Source: Moniliophthora roreri (Eukaryota; Basidiomycota; Agaricomycetes; Agaricales; Marasmiaceae). Taken from it: DNA of 64,000 nucleotides. Shown one piece after another: positions 11,375 through 23,017 of this stretch (positions are counted from its first letter, which is position 1; each line of letters opens with the position of its first letter). The DNA is taken from contig LATX02000243.1 of NCBI GenBank assembly GCA_001466705.2, forward strand, positions 1 through 64,000, given 5' to 3'. Made by a program: the position numbers and the translations under genes. The notes under the pieces are model-generated. The model searched no databases and was not told where the DNA came from. It saw nothing but the letters and a program-made list of their open reading frames with translations.

Positions 11375-12838
11375 TCACCTGCCCATTTTCGCTCTCATTA
11401 CTCTGTCATAAGCTTCCCTAAGAGGAGTGCGAGATGCCAAGACGGTTAAATGATTGCTAAGATATGGTGGTGGAAGCAGTTCATGAATGGCTTCCGGATT
11501 TGCTTGGGGCTTTACGGGGGGAAAGAATGCGATCATCTGCGGACTGGGCGGTCTAGTCACAGCAGGCAGATGTGCAAGGGAAGATAGCGCTGCCGAAGAT
11601 GATGACTGGGATATCGTAGACAGGGTGCGATTACGATCTCGACTCGATTTGGTCTCTCGGGTGGTGGATGAGACCGGTAGTGTCGCGATGGACCTTACAG
11701 ATGACACTGATGTGCGTCGGGGATGAGTAGGCGCGATGGCCGAGTGGGGATAGGGAGAGGTAGGTGAGACCGATATGGTACTGGGCGAAGCTGATGCTTT
11801 CGTGTACAGCACAGAGTCATAGGAGGGAGGAGATGACGAGGACTTTGTGGATGCGGCATCGGATGTTGTTGTGAGCGGGGCGAGAGGTGTTGGACGAGAC
11901 GTAGTGACCGGTTGGCCGAATGATTGGCCTCGGATGAGTGGGTGAGGTCGAAGGGGTGCATGTTCAGCCTTACTGGAAATAGAATATGTGGATGGAGGTC
12001 GAGTAGATGCTTGCCGCTTGTGACCGTTGGATGGACGAGGCATCGGCGCTCGAGTATCCAGAGAACTGGACTGGTGTTGAGCTGGCGCCATGGTTGGAGC
12101 CTGATGTCGCTGTTCCTCTGGTTGTTTGTGAGATATAGATTTGGACTTTGCTTTGGACGGCTCTGGTGAGGGAGCAGTTGGTAGAGATGCTATTACACGG
12201 GATGCTGCCACGAGACCTTTGGGATTATCTCGGGGCACAGCGTCCCCTATGTGAGATTCAAAGCCAGAAGGTTGCATCGTGCTGATTCGAGCAGTTGGGG
12301 TCTCGCCTCCCTGTCGCATGCCCAGTTCTGACTCTGCCTTTGCCATCGCCATTCCTTCTATAAGATTTTTCCGTTCCTCCACCGGTGTAGCCATTGCAGC
12401 TTCCATCTCACCCTCTGAATCATCACTATCAACTGGATTGGGAGTTGTAACGCCGCTTTCACTGGAAACCCATTCATCATCATCGCCGTCATCATCCCCT
12501 GGACTTACAGCAACTGTGAAAGCTGCCTTGGATTTAGGCTTCGTTATAACTGACGGCGGAGCATGACGCTTCTGCAGAGGCGCAATTTGATCTTTAGAGG
12601 AAACCCGAGAGGTTGGGGCAGGCCGTAAATGTACCTAGAGAAGTGAATTTTAGCCTGAAGCAACAGAGGTGGAGCAAAAGGCTTTATATACGTCGTAACC
12701 CGTTTTCTTTTGCGGATGTTTTGTAAACTGGTCTTTCTGGGTGAATTGTAGGTTTGGTGTGATTTTCGTGGCAGAAGAAGACCGAGAATGAGGGCGCAGC
12801 GGACCTGTTTTGTGGGCACCTCGTCCGTTGGGGGCCAT
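11375..12838 (-). CDS. Ser/Pro-rich DUF3295-like protein
   Basis: Two exons: 12838-12692 and 12634-11375, joined in frame across a 57-bp intron (donor GTATAT, acceptor CTCTAG), giving 468 residues. The start ATG at 12838 opens M-A-P-N-G-R-G-A-H-K-T-G; it was preferred to upstream ATGs because these lie over the divergent UTP6 start. Residues ~70-100 read K-P-K-S-K-A-A-F-T-V then an acidic run with D-D-E-W-V-S-S-E-S-G. This basic-hydrophobic-acidic pattern is like the fungal DUF3295 family, which often follows a GATA-like N-terminal motif in putative nitrogen-response regulators; I see no GATA zinc finger here. The middle is low in complexity (Ser, Thr, Pro), probably disordered. The last 40 residues (L-P-P-P-Y-L-S-N-H-L... 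R-V-M-R-A-K) look folded and conserved. The gene is real with good confidence; a regulatory role is a guess. Confidence 0.75.
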
Positions 12839-12951
12839 ATAGTGAGAACGAAGAATGTTGGAGCAGTGTCGGCCACAATTGCCGCGTTGACGCGCTGACC
12901 ACAAACTTTTTCTTCCTCTATCACCCAAGTTATTGTCTTTGGTTATTAACC
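12839..12951. promoter_or_regulatory. Divergent promoter region, 113 bp
   Basis: Only 113 bp separate the ATG of the DUF3295-like gene (minus) from the ATG of UTP6 (plus). Both 5' leaders and core promoters must lie in or overlap this stretch. No clear TATA box was seen. Confidence 0.6.
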
Positions 12952-15211
12952 ATGGAGAGAGTTCAGTTCCAGCAAGAGCAGGCAAGTAAAATCACTTTTT
13001 CCCTGAATTCATCCTTCATGCTCAGGTACGCTTAGATGCTCGATGAGCTCAAAGACTTGGTCGAGAAAAAAATCTTCACAGTAGTAAGTCTCCGATATCT
13101 TGCTCCTTGCTCTACCGAGAATGTAGCCTGCCACAGAAAGAGACAAAACAGATAATAAAACAACGAACAACGTTCGAAAATGCGTTGGTACGACGCGTTG
13201 CGAAAAAGGCAGACTTTCTGCGATACGTGCAGTATGAAATGAACTTGGAGCTACTCAGAAGAAAAAGACTTGAGCGTATGAGTGCGTAGTCAATTTATTA
13301 CACATGACTTCGCTAATTACATCTACAGAGCTACCCCCTGCCCCTACTACTGTGTCTGATTATGCGCTTGTGCGACGCCAGTTTTATATATTCGAAAGGG
13401 CTCTTAAAAGGTTCAAATCTGACGTCGGCCTGTGGATACAATACATTCAAGTCGCTGAAAAGGAAGGTGCTCGCTCTCTGGTCGGTCGTATAATCGCTCG
13501 AGCACTGCAACTTCATGCCAACACGCCTTCCCTTTACATCATTGCCGCACAACACGAATTATCTCATCTGTCACCATCTACCGCACGTTCGTTACTGCAA
13601 AGGGGGATACGGCTGAACCCAGACAACATAGAAATATGGAGAGAGTATGTCAAGATGGAGCTAGCTTTCATAGAGAGCCTTCGCCGTAGATGGGACGTGT
13701 TGGGGATCAAGAACGAAAAGGGAAAGGAGAAGGAAAAGTTGTTGGACATTGCCGAGGGATCAGATGCAGGAGATTTAACCATCACAGAGGGGGACCCATC
13801 TTTAGACGAGGGTACAACTGCCCGACAAGAGATCTTGGATGGTGTGATTGTCAAGACAGTCATCAGTAGTGCTGTCCGAGGTGTGTTGGTCGTCGCTTTC
13901 ATAGTCGCATCATTGCTCATGGTGAATAGCCTTACCCAAGATCGAACTGTTTGAATCACTCCATAAATTGATCAGTGGCTACCCTTCTCCCACGGAATTG
14001 CGAGAGTCGCTGTTATCGCATCTCGACGGGCTCCTCCGTGATATATTACCACAACATCCGCAAGCTATCCGGCTTCTCGCCAAACGGTTACTTCGTCCCG
14101 GTATGGCTGGCCAAGAGCTAATAGAAGGGGTCAAGGGAGCCAACACTATGATGCTATCTTTTGCAAAAGATAGCAAGAAGGAAGAAATACTCCAAGTCTA
14201 TTCCTGTTTTGTGTTGGAGCAATGTCACTCATTGATTGATGAAGACTTGGTGTGTTGCCTTCCAACTGATACTGAAACACGAGACAACTGACGAAGCTCC
14301 TCAATTGTCGGACTCTGCCTCGTGATATATGCGGTGCAACAGAAACTTTATCTGGTATCATCCCTGCAGGTCCTAACACATAGCCAAAAGACGTCGCCAT
14401 CATTGCTGTCGACACACATCAAACTGTTGACAGAGGGCGCGCGGCGAGGGGTCACGGAACAGGACAAAGTCCTGATAACGGCTCAAAGGTACACTTCTCG
14501 AGTGCCTGGGTCAGCATGTGTCTGGTTGGCTAGACTCGCCGCCATGAAAGAGTTTAGCGGAACAAATGAGGGATCCATTCAACGAGTTTGGGCGGAAGCA
14601 CGACGTAGTGTATCAGGCTCACGCGAAGACGTCGCAGCCGTATGGATATGGGGCCTTGAATTCTTAGGTGACGAGCGCAAACGAAACGTTCATGAGGTGT
14701 GTGTGAACCTTAGCCGGATGTAATATCGTGGTCTGACCCTGGCTCTACCGTATGTGCGTTTATGTATTCCTTCCAGGAGCTTTTGCGGGAGAGCATGCAC
14801 GATCCTTCGCTCCGTGATGTGCATGAGTTGCTACTCATGTCGTATGTGAGGGTTTTGTCCGAAAGCCGAGAAGGACCGGAGACCGGTAAGACGGCTGTTC
14901 CAAATCAGGAAACGAATCATTCGAGCTGGTTGCACCATATGCAAAGAACATTTCTCACGACTGGGAAGGTATGGCAGAGTGCATTCACGCTGGAAATTCA
15001 GGGAGTTGGGGATACAGCCGTCTTACGGGAAATTTACGAATTCTGGAGACGGGTTGATCAAGTCGAGTCGACGGTGGAGTGGGCAAAATGGTTATTAAAA
15101 AACGGAAACGGTAAAGAAGCGATGGATGTTGTGTTCCGATCGAGGAATGAGGAGGTTGAAAAGCGATGGCGGATGTTGGTTGAGAAGGGTGAAGCGGAGG
15201 GAGAGATATGA
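12952..15211 (+). CDS. UTP6: U3 snoRNA-associated protein 6 (Utp6)
   Basis: Seven exons: 12952-12981, 13036-13083, 13137-13281, 13329-13880, 13930-14249, 14343-14696, 14777-15211; 627 residues, all junctions in phase. The N-terminus (M-E-R-V-Q-F-Q-Q-E-Q then M-L-D-E-L-K-D-L-V-E-K) and the motif A-L-V-R-R-V-A-K-K-x-D-F-L-R-Y are typical of Utp6. The protein is a part of the UTP-B subcomplex of the small-subunit processome and is needed for 18S rRNA maturation in the nucleolus. Residues ~85-200 form HAT-type helical repeats (W-I-Q-Y-I-Q... L-H-A-N-T-P-S-L-Y and I-E-I-W-R-E-Y). Intron 1 starts with GC, not GT (AG|GCAAGT), and would be the only GC-AG intron in the gene. Shares a 113-bp divergent promoter with the gene on its left. 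Identification is firm. Confidence 0.93.
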
Positions 15212-15925
15212 AAGGGGCTAAGTTACTGGGTAAGGGCGATCATGTCAATATGACCAAGATGGCGACAAATAAACTGCGGAATGGCTAATTCCTGAAGAGT
15301 GTTGGGTGCTAAGGAAGAGCAGTCAACTTGTGTATAGTGCTCGATGGTATATTTTCGACATTAAATCTGGCTGTTAGTAATGTACTTGCTGAGAGGGATG
15401 AGGGCAAAAGAGTTTCTTTTTTTTTAGTGGAAACATAAGGTATGGTCAACTGGGTGTGGGAAATATGATTATGGACCACGCGGTGCAATGGAACTCCATG
15501 TGCATGGCCTGCCCAGCCACACTCTGCCAGAGTTCAGCCTTCCCTTCCACTTTGGTCTTCAACCAGTAAGTCCCCCCCCCCCTCCCCTCCCTCCCCTCCC
15601 CCCTTGGTATTTGTCGTCTTCCTCCTCGTCGTGCACCTCGACGGTCAACACTGACTCGACAGACAGGTTTCTTTCCATCTCTCAACGTCTCGGCCCTCGA
15701 ACAGTACTTGCAGCGCATTCGAATACATCGACGTGGAACCTAGTTCCATCTCGTGTTATCGTTTTGGAGCTTGCTCAATCTCCAGCTGCATGTATCAACG
15801 CTTTGGCCAGCTCAGACACCCAGCTGGTCTCGTCTGAATCGGTATCTCGTTTATCAGACTCGCACCACTTCGCTGTCTCTTGATTGAGAGTAGAGCGTAT
15901 TCAGGATTATCGTTTCTCAACCCCC
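15212..15925 (+). other. UTP6-kinase intergenic region with C-rich tract
   Basis: Contains 3' flank of UTP6 and the leader of the kinase gene. A pyrimidine tract of almost only C with some T lies at 15568-15603, followed by CT-rich sequence. Such tracts are common just upstream of fungal transcription starts. The open frame 15488-15883 over it is low in complexity and lacks an in-frame joint to the kinase; not taken as coding. Confidence 0.5.
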
Positions 15926-18900
15926 ATGTTGCATTATCCCGTTTATCCACCGCTCTCGTCCCAAGTTCCCAAGAAACCCGTGGTCAAGGACAATAGTGAT
16001 TATTTTCGCCCTAATGATTTCCCACCCGCCGCTACTCGTATCCCCACTTCCTCTGTAACTTCCAAACGTACGCAGAAAGAGTTTCCTCGCTCTACGTACT
16101 CTCCCCTTCCGCCTCCCTCCATTCCTCTTGCCATTTCCACCAATACCTCTTCACCCTCCTCTTCCTCTCCCTCGACCACCTCTTCAAAGCCACCGCTTCG
16201 AAGCCCTTACATTTCCTCCAGACGCACATTAAGCAATGTGTCTGCTGCAGATTCTCGTCCATGGTCTTCCTTCACTCCAGTAGAGTCCAGGGCTCCATCT
16301 ACGCCCTCAATCGTATCATCTACTCTCGAGGACGTTTTTGCGCCCGGTGATATCTTTGGTGAAGGCACTACACTTCAAGGTGAAACCATTAGACGGGTCT
16401 TTGATTCTGGTTCATTCCAGTCAGCCGAATACGAGCAACCGGCAAGAGAATTTGAAGTGGTCAGGCGGCTAGGTGCCGGCAGTTACGCAGTCGTGTATCT
16501 GGTCTGCGAGGTTTTGTCTCGACCACCGCCATCGGAAGGCAATTTATCCATGATGGGGTCAATGGAGCTCGAGGGCAAATCTCGTCCGTCTCAGCAAATA
16601 CAGTATGGGCGCGAATATGCTATCAAATGTTTGTCAAAAGCGAACCTTGACGAGGACGCTTTGGCTGCACAGATGACTGAGGTGCGTGCTAACGGCTCTT
16701 ACTTTCGTTACTGTCACTGAGGACATAAGCAGGTCACCATTCACCAGTCCTTGCGTTCGCATCCTAACATTGTTACCCTCCACCGAACACTTGAAACTTC
16801 TTCTTTCTTATTTCTTCTTTTGGAATTCGTTCCAGGAGAAGATTTGTTCTATTTCCTTGAACAAGCCCGCGATCATTACGAAAACGAAAACGATTCGACT
16901 AATTCTGCTGACTCTTCCTGCTCTTCACGAACCCCACCTACCCCAAGCCTTCTTTCTACCATGAACCCTTCTCAACAACTCTCCCGGACCCGTCTTCGGC
17001 TCATCTCATCCATGTTTTCTCAAATGTGCGATGCTGTTGCTGCATGCCATGATCAACAAGTATTTCATCGTGATATCAAACCCGAGAACTTTATTGTGAC
17101 CGATGGCTGGAATGTTGCTCCTGATGGACGACAAGAACGTAAAGTCGTTGTCAAGCTTACCGACTTCGGCTTGTCGACCACCGATGTTCAATCTTCCGAC
17201 ATGGATTGCGGCAGTGCGCCGTACATGAGTTATGGTATTTTCCCCTCCGTTCTTGGTGCCAAAATACCTTGCTGACGTTTTTCGGATAAGAATGTCGCAA
17301 TAATCTAGCCCCTACATATCGTCCACGTGCGGCAGATGTATGGTCACTAGGCATCGTGCTGATTAACATGTACGTTTTTTTGTAAATTTCTTCTAGCATC
17401 CAAATTCTGTAATCATGCAACTTCATTCATTTAGGCTGTATCACTGCAATCCATGGACCGATACTGCGCAGGGCGCTTGTAGTTCATTTAGTCTATACCT
17501 CCGAGATCCCGTCAACTTCTTCATGAACCGTTTCACCGGCATGACCCTTGCAGTGGCGGAAGTTTTGGCCAGTCGTGTCTTCAACATACTTGATGATCAT
17601 GAGGATGACAGCGCACGGTTCACAGCTGAGGCCTTTGGAGCGTGGATCAAGGACCTCCCAGATTTGCTCGCTCCACAGGCACCGTCTCACAGAGGCCACA
17701 AACGGACGATATCCGTTGCGTCAACTACACATGGCTTCCCCATCTCTACCTCCACCCCCATGTCGCATCGCCCCTCTTCGCGACAAGTTTCGGGGAGCAC
17801 TCGTGTCCGTACCCCTGCCATCCCTTCCCGTTCACTCTCGCGTGCACCTTCATTCAGTGCCCCTATCGAGAGGTCCGAACTCTCCGAGCTTTCAACTGTT
17901 ATCGACCAAGAAGTTGAGGAGCAAGAACAAGAAGAGAAGGAAGACCTTACCCCCGCTGGCATGACGTCGAGATCCACATCGACGAATAAGCGGCGAAAGC
18001 GCGGAGCAAGGAAAGGCAAGGGTGCCTCTGGTACACCTGCCGGTAACGACAAAGATGACACGTTGAATACTCTGGCAGTGGCGTCTCAATCCCTGGCTCG
18101 GGAACTGAGCAGGACTTCGAAAGCCTCCGGTTCTGCGACCTTGCAGAAGACGCCGTCTTTCAAGTCATCATCTACCAAGGCGTCCAAAGCATCGACGAGT
18201 GACTCTCGTAGGTCTCGTCCATTTGAACCGGTGTCCATGTACGCCGTTCCCATGCCCCTCTGTAGTGATCGCACAGGATCACGCACGGGATCATCTTCGA
18301 GGACTGTGTCTACCAAGGCGTCAGCAGTGGTCGCACCAGCTCCGATGGAACCACCTACCACTTCCTCTGTTTCCACGTCACGCGCGACGGTACCACCCAC
18401 TGCACCAGTGAAGAAGCCGTCCAAATGGAAGTTGAGCTTCGGGAAAGCCCATCCTGCATTTATCTCGCCTACAGAGGATACACCCCCTTCTCATTCTCAT
18501 AGCGAAGGCAATCCCGCTATGTCCACCACGGCAAGTAATGTGACCTCTTTGATCATGGGTCTCAGTGCACCAGCTCCTCAATCTGCAGCATCCAATCACT
18601 CGTCTGCAGACGATGCTTCATCTTGGCGGAGAGGTCGCCGCGGTCGTGACTTGTCCCCGCCTCGCTCCACCAAGAGTTCAAAGAATGGTGGTCGTTCACC
18701 TCTACCTTCTTACATGATGGGTGATCATATCTCAGAGCGCGCGGTTTCCCCTAATAGTACAAGGAGTGGACGTCCGCTTGCGTCTAGCTCGAGTTCGATC
18801 GCCTCCAGTAATTGGCGCAGTTCGATGAGCACGTCATCCAGTGCAGGAACGTCCACTTCTGCATTCACAAGGTACAGCAACAATAGCACACGCAGCGTAT

Positions 18901-19402
18901 CTACGGCCGCCACTAGCGTATCCTCTGCTAGTTGGCGTACCAACGGAAAGCAGTTGGGGCAACAATCTTCGCCATCAGCCTACAGTCAAACGTACTCTGG
19001 ACCTCCCAAGAATATCAAGAGTAATGATCATTCTATTCATATCTTGTGAGAGGTTAGTGCTAATTCATGCGATTTTTTTTAGTCATGGAAGGTGTTCCAT
19101 GGGAACTCTTTGAGTTGCCCCGAGGACAACGCCCCGAGCCGGTTGGCGAAGTCTTTGGCAATGGACCTCCGCCGCGTAAGCAGCGCTCTCGTAAGCCAAA
19201 GGATACCACCGGTCTGGATACTATCAATGAGCGAACGCCATCACAGAAAGTGCCTATGACGCGACGCGATGCTTCGACGAGTACTTCAGATCTTACAGGC
19301 GTTGGCTTTGGAGGAAGTGGAGGGGATGATCGACCAACGAAGGCTTTGCAAAAACAACAAATCAATGCTTTGAGCAAGATGCTCTCTGCGTTGAGACGGT
19401 GA
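15926..19402 (+). CDS. Ran1/Ksp1-type serine/threonine protein kinase
   Basis: Five exons: 15926-16681, 16733-17234, 17291-17369, 17435-19020, 19083-19402; 1080 residues. The first ATG in frame after an in-frame TTG-only stretch is at 15926. A Ser/Pro-rich N-terminus precedes the kinase domain (residues ~175-500): Gly loop G-A-G-S-Y-A-V-V-Y, ATP-binding Lys in Y-A-I-K-C-L-S-K, catalytic H-R-D-I-K-P-E-N, metal-binding D-F-G-L-S. The activation segment ends in M-S-Y-E-C-R-N-N, and D-V-W-S-L-G-I-V-L-I-N-M is followed by L-Y-H-C-N-P-W. These last motifs mark the Ran1(Pat1)/Ksp1 group, which in yeasts controls meiotic entry, filamentous growth or nutrient signalling. An insert rich in Ser/Thr sits between the Lys and helix C regions. 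The ~550-residue tail is basic and Ser-rich, ending with a conserved I-M-E-G-V-P-W-E-L-F-E-L block and K-Q-Q-I-N-A-L-S-K-M-L. All catalytic residues are present. The exact cellular role is inferred. Confidence 0.9.
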
Positions 19403-19815
19403 TTTTTGCTCTGATGAGCAGTGTGGTGATGGACTGGTCCGTTTCGCATTGTATTGGTAAAGTAGCTCTATTAACTTGACGGTGCGCGAACCATCGTTTT
19501 GGCCCTCACAACGCGGTTTCCGCCGTCGTCTACTATGGTTGTTGATCACCATAATAATAACTACACTTGTCTCATCATTGACACAGACGGACGCTTGTAC
19601 AACAGTTTTTCCCGAGGTTTCTCTACATACTAGACGACAAACGAACACACTCCTTTTTGCTGCTGGCGATTTCATGTTTTTCTCTTATTTCTACATCACT
19701 CAACACAAAATTGTTCGATCGTTGCAATTCTCCGCCGTGTGTTTTTACAGCTACATAGTCGTAACAATTATTTAATGTATTCTCGAGAGTCCATTGAAAT
19801 GAGTACATTAAGGCT
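19403..19815. other. Convergent intergenic region
   Basis: Lies between the 3' ends of the kinase and the cyclin. No coding series; AT-rich towards 19,650-19,800, as expected of 3' untranslated regions and poly(A) sites. Confidence 0.5.
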
Positions 19816-20850
19816 CTATGACGATGTCCGTCTGTTATGTAAATTCCCTTCGTCGGTCCAGCTAGCAAAGGCCATATTCTGCTCTATGGTCGGACGTCGT
19901 GTGGTATCCTGAGGAATTGTCGAGGGGTCGATAAGAATGGCAGAGGGTTCGGTAACCGTAGATGGGGTTCGGGAAGACATGTCGGTGTCTATGTCGCTCT
20001 CGACAGGACCACTAGTAGCAGTTGGCTGCTGCTGTTGCGGTCCAATGATCACGAACCGATCCGAAGTGTTGGTCCGAACGAGATTGAAGTAGTATTCCTG
20101 CAGTAGTTCACGACCGCACTAGTCAATGAGCAAAAGGAAAAGTTGGGATTTGATCTCAGTCCAGGTTGCATTGGATGTGGCCGATAGGGAAGAGAAAGGT
20201 GTGCTAACCGTAAGGCGCCAGTCAATCATCTGGAGGAATTCCCGTTCGAGGACATTCAACTCCGGTAACGATATGCCACCAACTTTGGCGTAAAGGCTGT
20301 TCGGACAAAACACATCGCACAAGCCTTTACTAGAGACTGTGATGGCTGCGATAATGAACCGATGGCAGGTGAGTGATGACAGGGTGAAAAGGGGAATACG
20401 GCTGCAGATAAGGTCGATGTAATAAAGAGTAATAAGAAGACATGACTTCTGGAAGATCCAGATGGTAGTTGAGTAAGCTTTGACGTTGAGAAATGATTTT
20501 ACATATGGAAGACACACCTCTACTTTGCAATACCTAACGATACGCTTCAGATAATCCAGGACACTGATTCCTGGTGCAGATCGCGAATGAAATCGAGTAA
20601 GACTCTCACTGATAGGAAATCAGCTATCAGCATGTATCCACCCACAAGAAAGCAACGCACGGAATGAGGGGAATGCGATCGTTATGGGACATGAGACGGT
20701 CAAGCATATCGGCTGCAGGGGGAGCCCTGAGGATGGTTTTACCCCCCAAGAAGAAACGAAATCGTTACCTATAAGCTGGACGATATGATCTATATGTGCA
20801 TCCTCAAAAGCTGGTGGGAGTTGAACCCTTCCTGAGCCAGAGGATTCCAT
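19816..20850 (-). CDS. Pho80-like cyclin
   Basis: Five exons: 20850-20769, 20712-20661, 20608-20518, 20448-20209, 20118-19816; 255 residues. The start reads M-E-S-S-G-S-G-R-V-Q-L-P-P-A-F. The cyclin box (PF08613 type) spans residues ~20-165: S-V-L-D-Y-L-K-R-I-V-R-Y, S-C-L-L-I-T-L-Y-Y-I-D, then C-H-R-F-I-I-A-A-I-T-V-S-S-K, V-G-G-I-S-L-P-E-L-N and L-E-R-E-F-L-Q-M-I-D-W-R-L-T. These are hallmarks of Pho80/PREG-type cyclins, which bind Pho85-like cyclin-dependent kinases in phosphate and nutrient signalling. The ~90-residue tail is Gln- and Ser/Thr-rich. It shares a divergent promoter with RPL12. The Ran1-like kinase next door is not a Pho85-type kinase, so the pair need not act together. Confidence 0.9.
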
Positions 20851-21138
20851 GAACCCATGGCACTATGAGTGTGGATAAGATTCAAAGGCAAGGCTGAGAT
20901 CAGTGCAGAGCAGAGCTGGACAATTTCACCCAGTTAAAGGAGTGCACGTTTGACTAATCAGGATTAGGACTAGTCTCCATGGGCCAAGCACGTGCCAAAA
21001 CTTCTCCTTTTTGGGAGCAAGCCACCCGGCAAATCCCACCCCAACTATGCAGTTGCACGTGACATTTCGCGCGGCCCGTCCACTGCGCCCATCTTTGGAA
21101 AAGTTCTTCACAACGCCCAAACCCCTGTCCACCTCGCG
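20851..21138. promoter_or_regulatory. Divergent promoter region, cyclin / RPL12
   Basis: 288 bp between the two start codons. A CT/AC-rich stretch precedes the RPL12 start. No TATA box was obvious, as is usual for ribosomal protein genes. Confidence 0.55.
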
Positions 21139-21803
21139 ATGGCCCCCAAATTCGTCAGTACAGTTATCTGGATCTTTTGTGTATGGAATGGCCAACTTGC
21201 TGTGTTTTCTAGGACCCCAATGAAATTAAAATCATCTACCTCCGTGCAACCGGTGGTGAGGTCGGGGCTTCATCTGCACTAGCCCCAAAAATTGGTCCTC
21301 TGGGTCTCGTGCGTCCTCTCAATCATCTTCATGATTCAGCTTATTGAATTATCTGCGTAGTCGCCGAAGAAGGTCGGTGAAGATATCGCCAAAGCTACAT
21401 CACAGTGGAAAGGTCTCCGGGTGACCGTCCAGCTCACCATCCAAAACCGTCAAGCCGCCGTCTCCGTTGTTCCTTCTGCGTCTTCCCTTGTCATCAAAGC
21501 TCTCAAGGGTGCGTTATCTGCAAATCAGCGGAAATCCTTAAACTCACTGTTTTCACTTATTTAGAGCCCCCACGCGACCGGAAGAAGGAGAAGAACATCA
21601 AGCACAGTGGCAACATCCCGCTAGATGAGATAATTGACATTGCACGAACAATGAAGTCAAAATCGCTCGCCAAGGAGCTTTCTGGGTGTGTCAAGGAGAT
21701 TTTGGGTACTGCTCAAAGTGTTGGGTGCACAGTCGATGGCCAGCCTCCTCACGATATCATTGACGGTATCAACTCTGGGGATATCGAAATTCCTGATGAG
21801 TAG
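21139..21803 (+). CDS. RPL12: 60S ribosomal protein L12 (uL11)
   Basis: Four exons: 21139-21153, 21213-21308, 21361-21508, 21565-21803; 165 residues, the usual eukaryotic length. The first exon encodes only M-A-P-K-F, a typical fungal ribosomal-protein gene layout. The protein reads M-A-P-K-F-D-P-N-E-I-K-I then [21 protein letters not shown], and near the end D-I-I-D-G-I-N-S-G. It sits at the GTPase-associated centre of the large subunit, next to the stalk, and binds 25S rRNA. No defect is seen. Identification is firm. Confidence 0.97.
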
Positions 21804-22054
21804 ATGGGTAACAATGACATGTATAGTTGCTCGCCCTTCGTCTTATTCTCATACATTTTTCTTCTGAAGCCAATGATGTTTTTGGAATTTGTTCCGCCTG
21901 TTCACCAAGTGAACGCGACCTTGTAACTATGAAATATTGTAGGGACTTGAATGCCATGAGACGGATATGAACCGCATAAGGATGTTAGTTTGGCAGCCGG
22001 TCCATTATACAGTACATTCTGCCCTCGAAGTCTACACGTCCTTCTGTCACCCAA

Positions 22055-22861
22055 ATGTTTCTGGCTAGAAGGCTAAACCCACGAACCCTTTCCCCTCGCA
22101 CGCTATTTGCGCCAACTCGAAGTATACCTAGCAATGGTAATGCCGTTCGCTACTATGCTGGACCGGGGGATATCGCCGCCAGCACACGATCCTCAGGACT
22201 CGGCCCTGTCACTACCCATCTGCTCGCAGGTCTCGTTGGAGGCGGCCTTGTCGTTGGTGCTGGCACGTATCACCTTCTACACTACTAGTAGTCTTTCAAT
22301 CTCAACTTCATTATAGGTTATGCCTATTACCACCTCTCCGGCATCAAAAACGCCATAGACACTGCAAAACAAGCCAAGCAGTATCTCATCCAAACCCGAG
22401 AATCTGTCATCCAGAGACATCCCAACGAAGCAGTAGAATATCTTCGCAAAGCCGCGAAGAGTTATGCGACACTTGTGCCAGGTTCAAACCTGGTTATCGA
22501 TAGAATATTCAATTCAATCGACGCTATAGTAGAGGAACATCAAGAGGAGGCATCGGAGATTCTCTTACAGGCACAGGTGAAGATCCAGGAAATCATAAAG
22601 AGGAAGGAGTTGGGTAACGTGGAACTCTCGGCAGAAATTATGGAGGTGTTGGGTGTGCATTTGACTGCATTAGGTTTGTTGGGAGCGAAAGCAGGCGGAC
22701 AGCTTGTGGATCCCCTGTTACAGCGCCTTCCAAAGGTTCGTGTTGACGTGCCGCAAGCGGGGGAAAAGTTGAGGGTTTTGGTGGAGAAGGTCAAACTTCG
22801 TGGTAGTGTCAAACCAAAGGATGAGGTCAAGGAAACGTCTGTGACGGACGAGACTGCATAG
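22055..22861 (+). CDS. Probable mitochondrial membrane protein, unknown role
   Basis: Two exons, 22055-22256 and 22317-22861, about 248 residues. The acceptor TATAG at 22316 is clear; the donor GTGCTG at 22257 was chosen because it keeps frame and joins G-L-V-V-G to Y-A-Y-Y-H-L, but another donor nearby is possible. The N-terminus (M-F-L-A-R-R-L-N-P-R-T-L) is rich in Arg, Ser and Thr with few acids, as in mitochondrial targeting sequences. A Gly-rich hydrophobic segment at residues ~50-70 is a candidate membrane helix. The C-terminal part is charged and helical (A-I-V-E-E-H-Q-E-E-A-S-E-I-L-L). I do not recognise the family. Convergent with MED1, 156 bp apart. Confidence 0.75.
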
Positions 22862-23017
22862 TTACCTTTACTCTACATACTTCCATCCTTGTTTTCCATA
22901 TGATACTATCTTTCTGGCCAATCACTTGATCATTAGACGACATTACGCAGCGTCGAGATTGTAAGTACGGTGCCGAAGCGAATTGCTTTCGAATGGCACT
23001 ATCTTGCATATGCTAAT

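Noticed and set aside
17687..18424. Long minus-strand frames over the kinase tail
   Set aside because: Shadows of the Ser/Thr-rich coding sequence; the plus frame has matching splice joints and kinase motifs.
22480..22500. GGTTCAAACC, tRNA-like B box
   Set aside because: Lies in an open coding exon; no A box or cloverleaf around it. I found no tRNA in the window.
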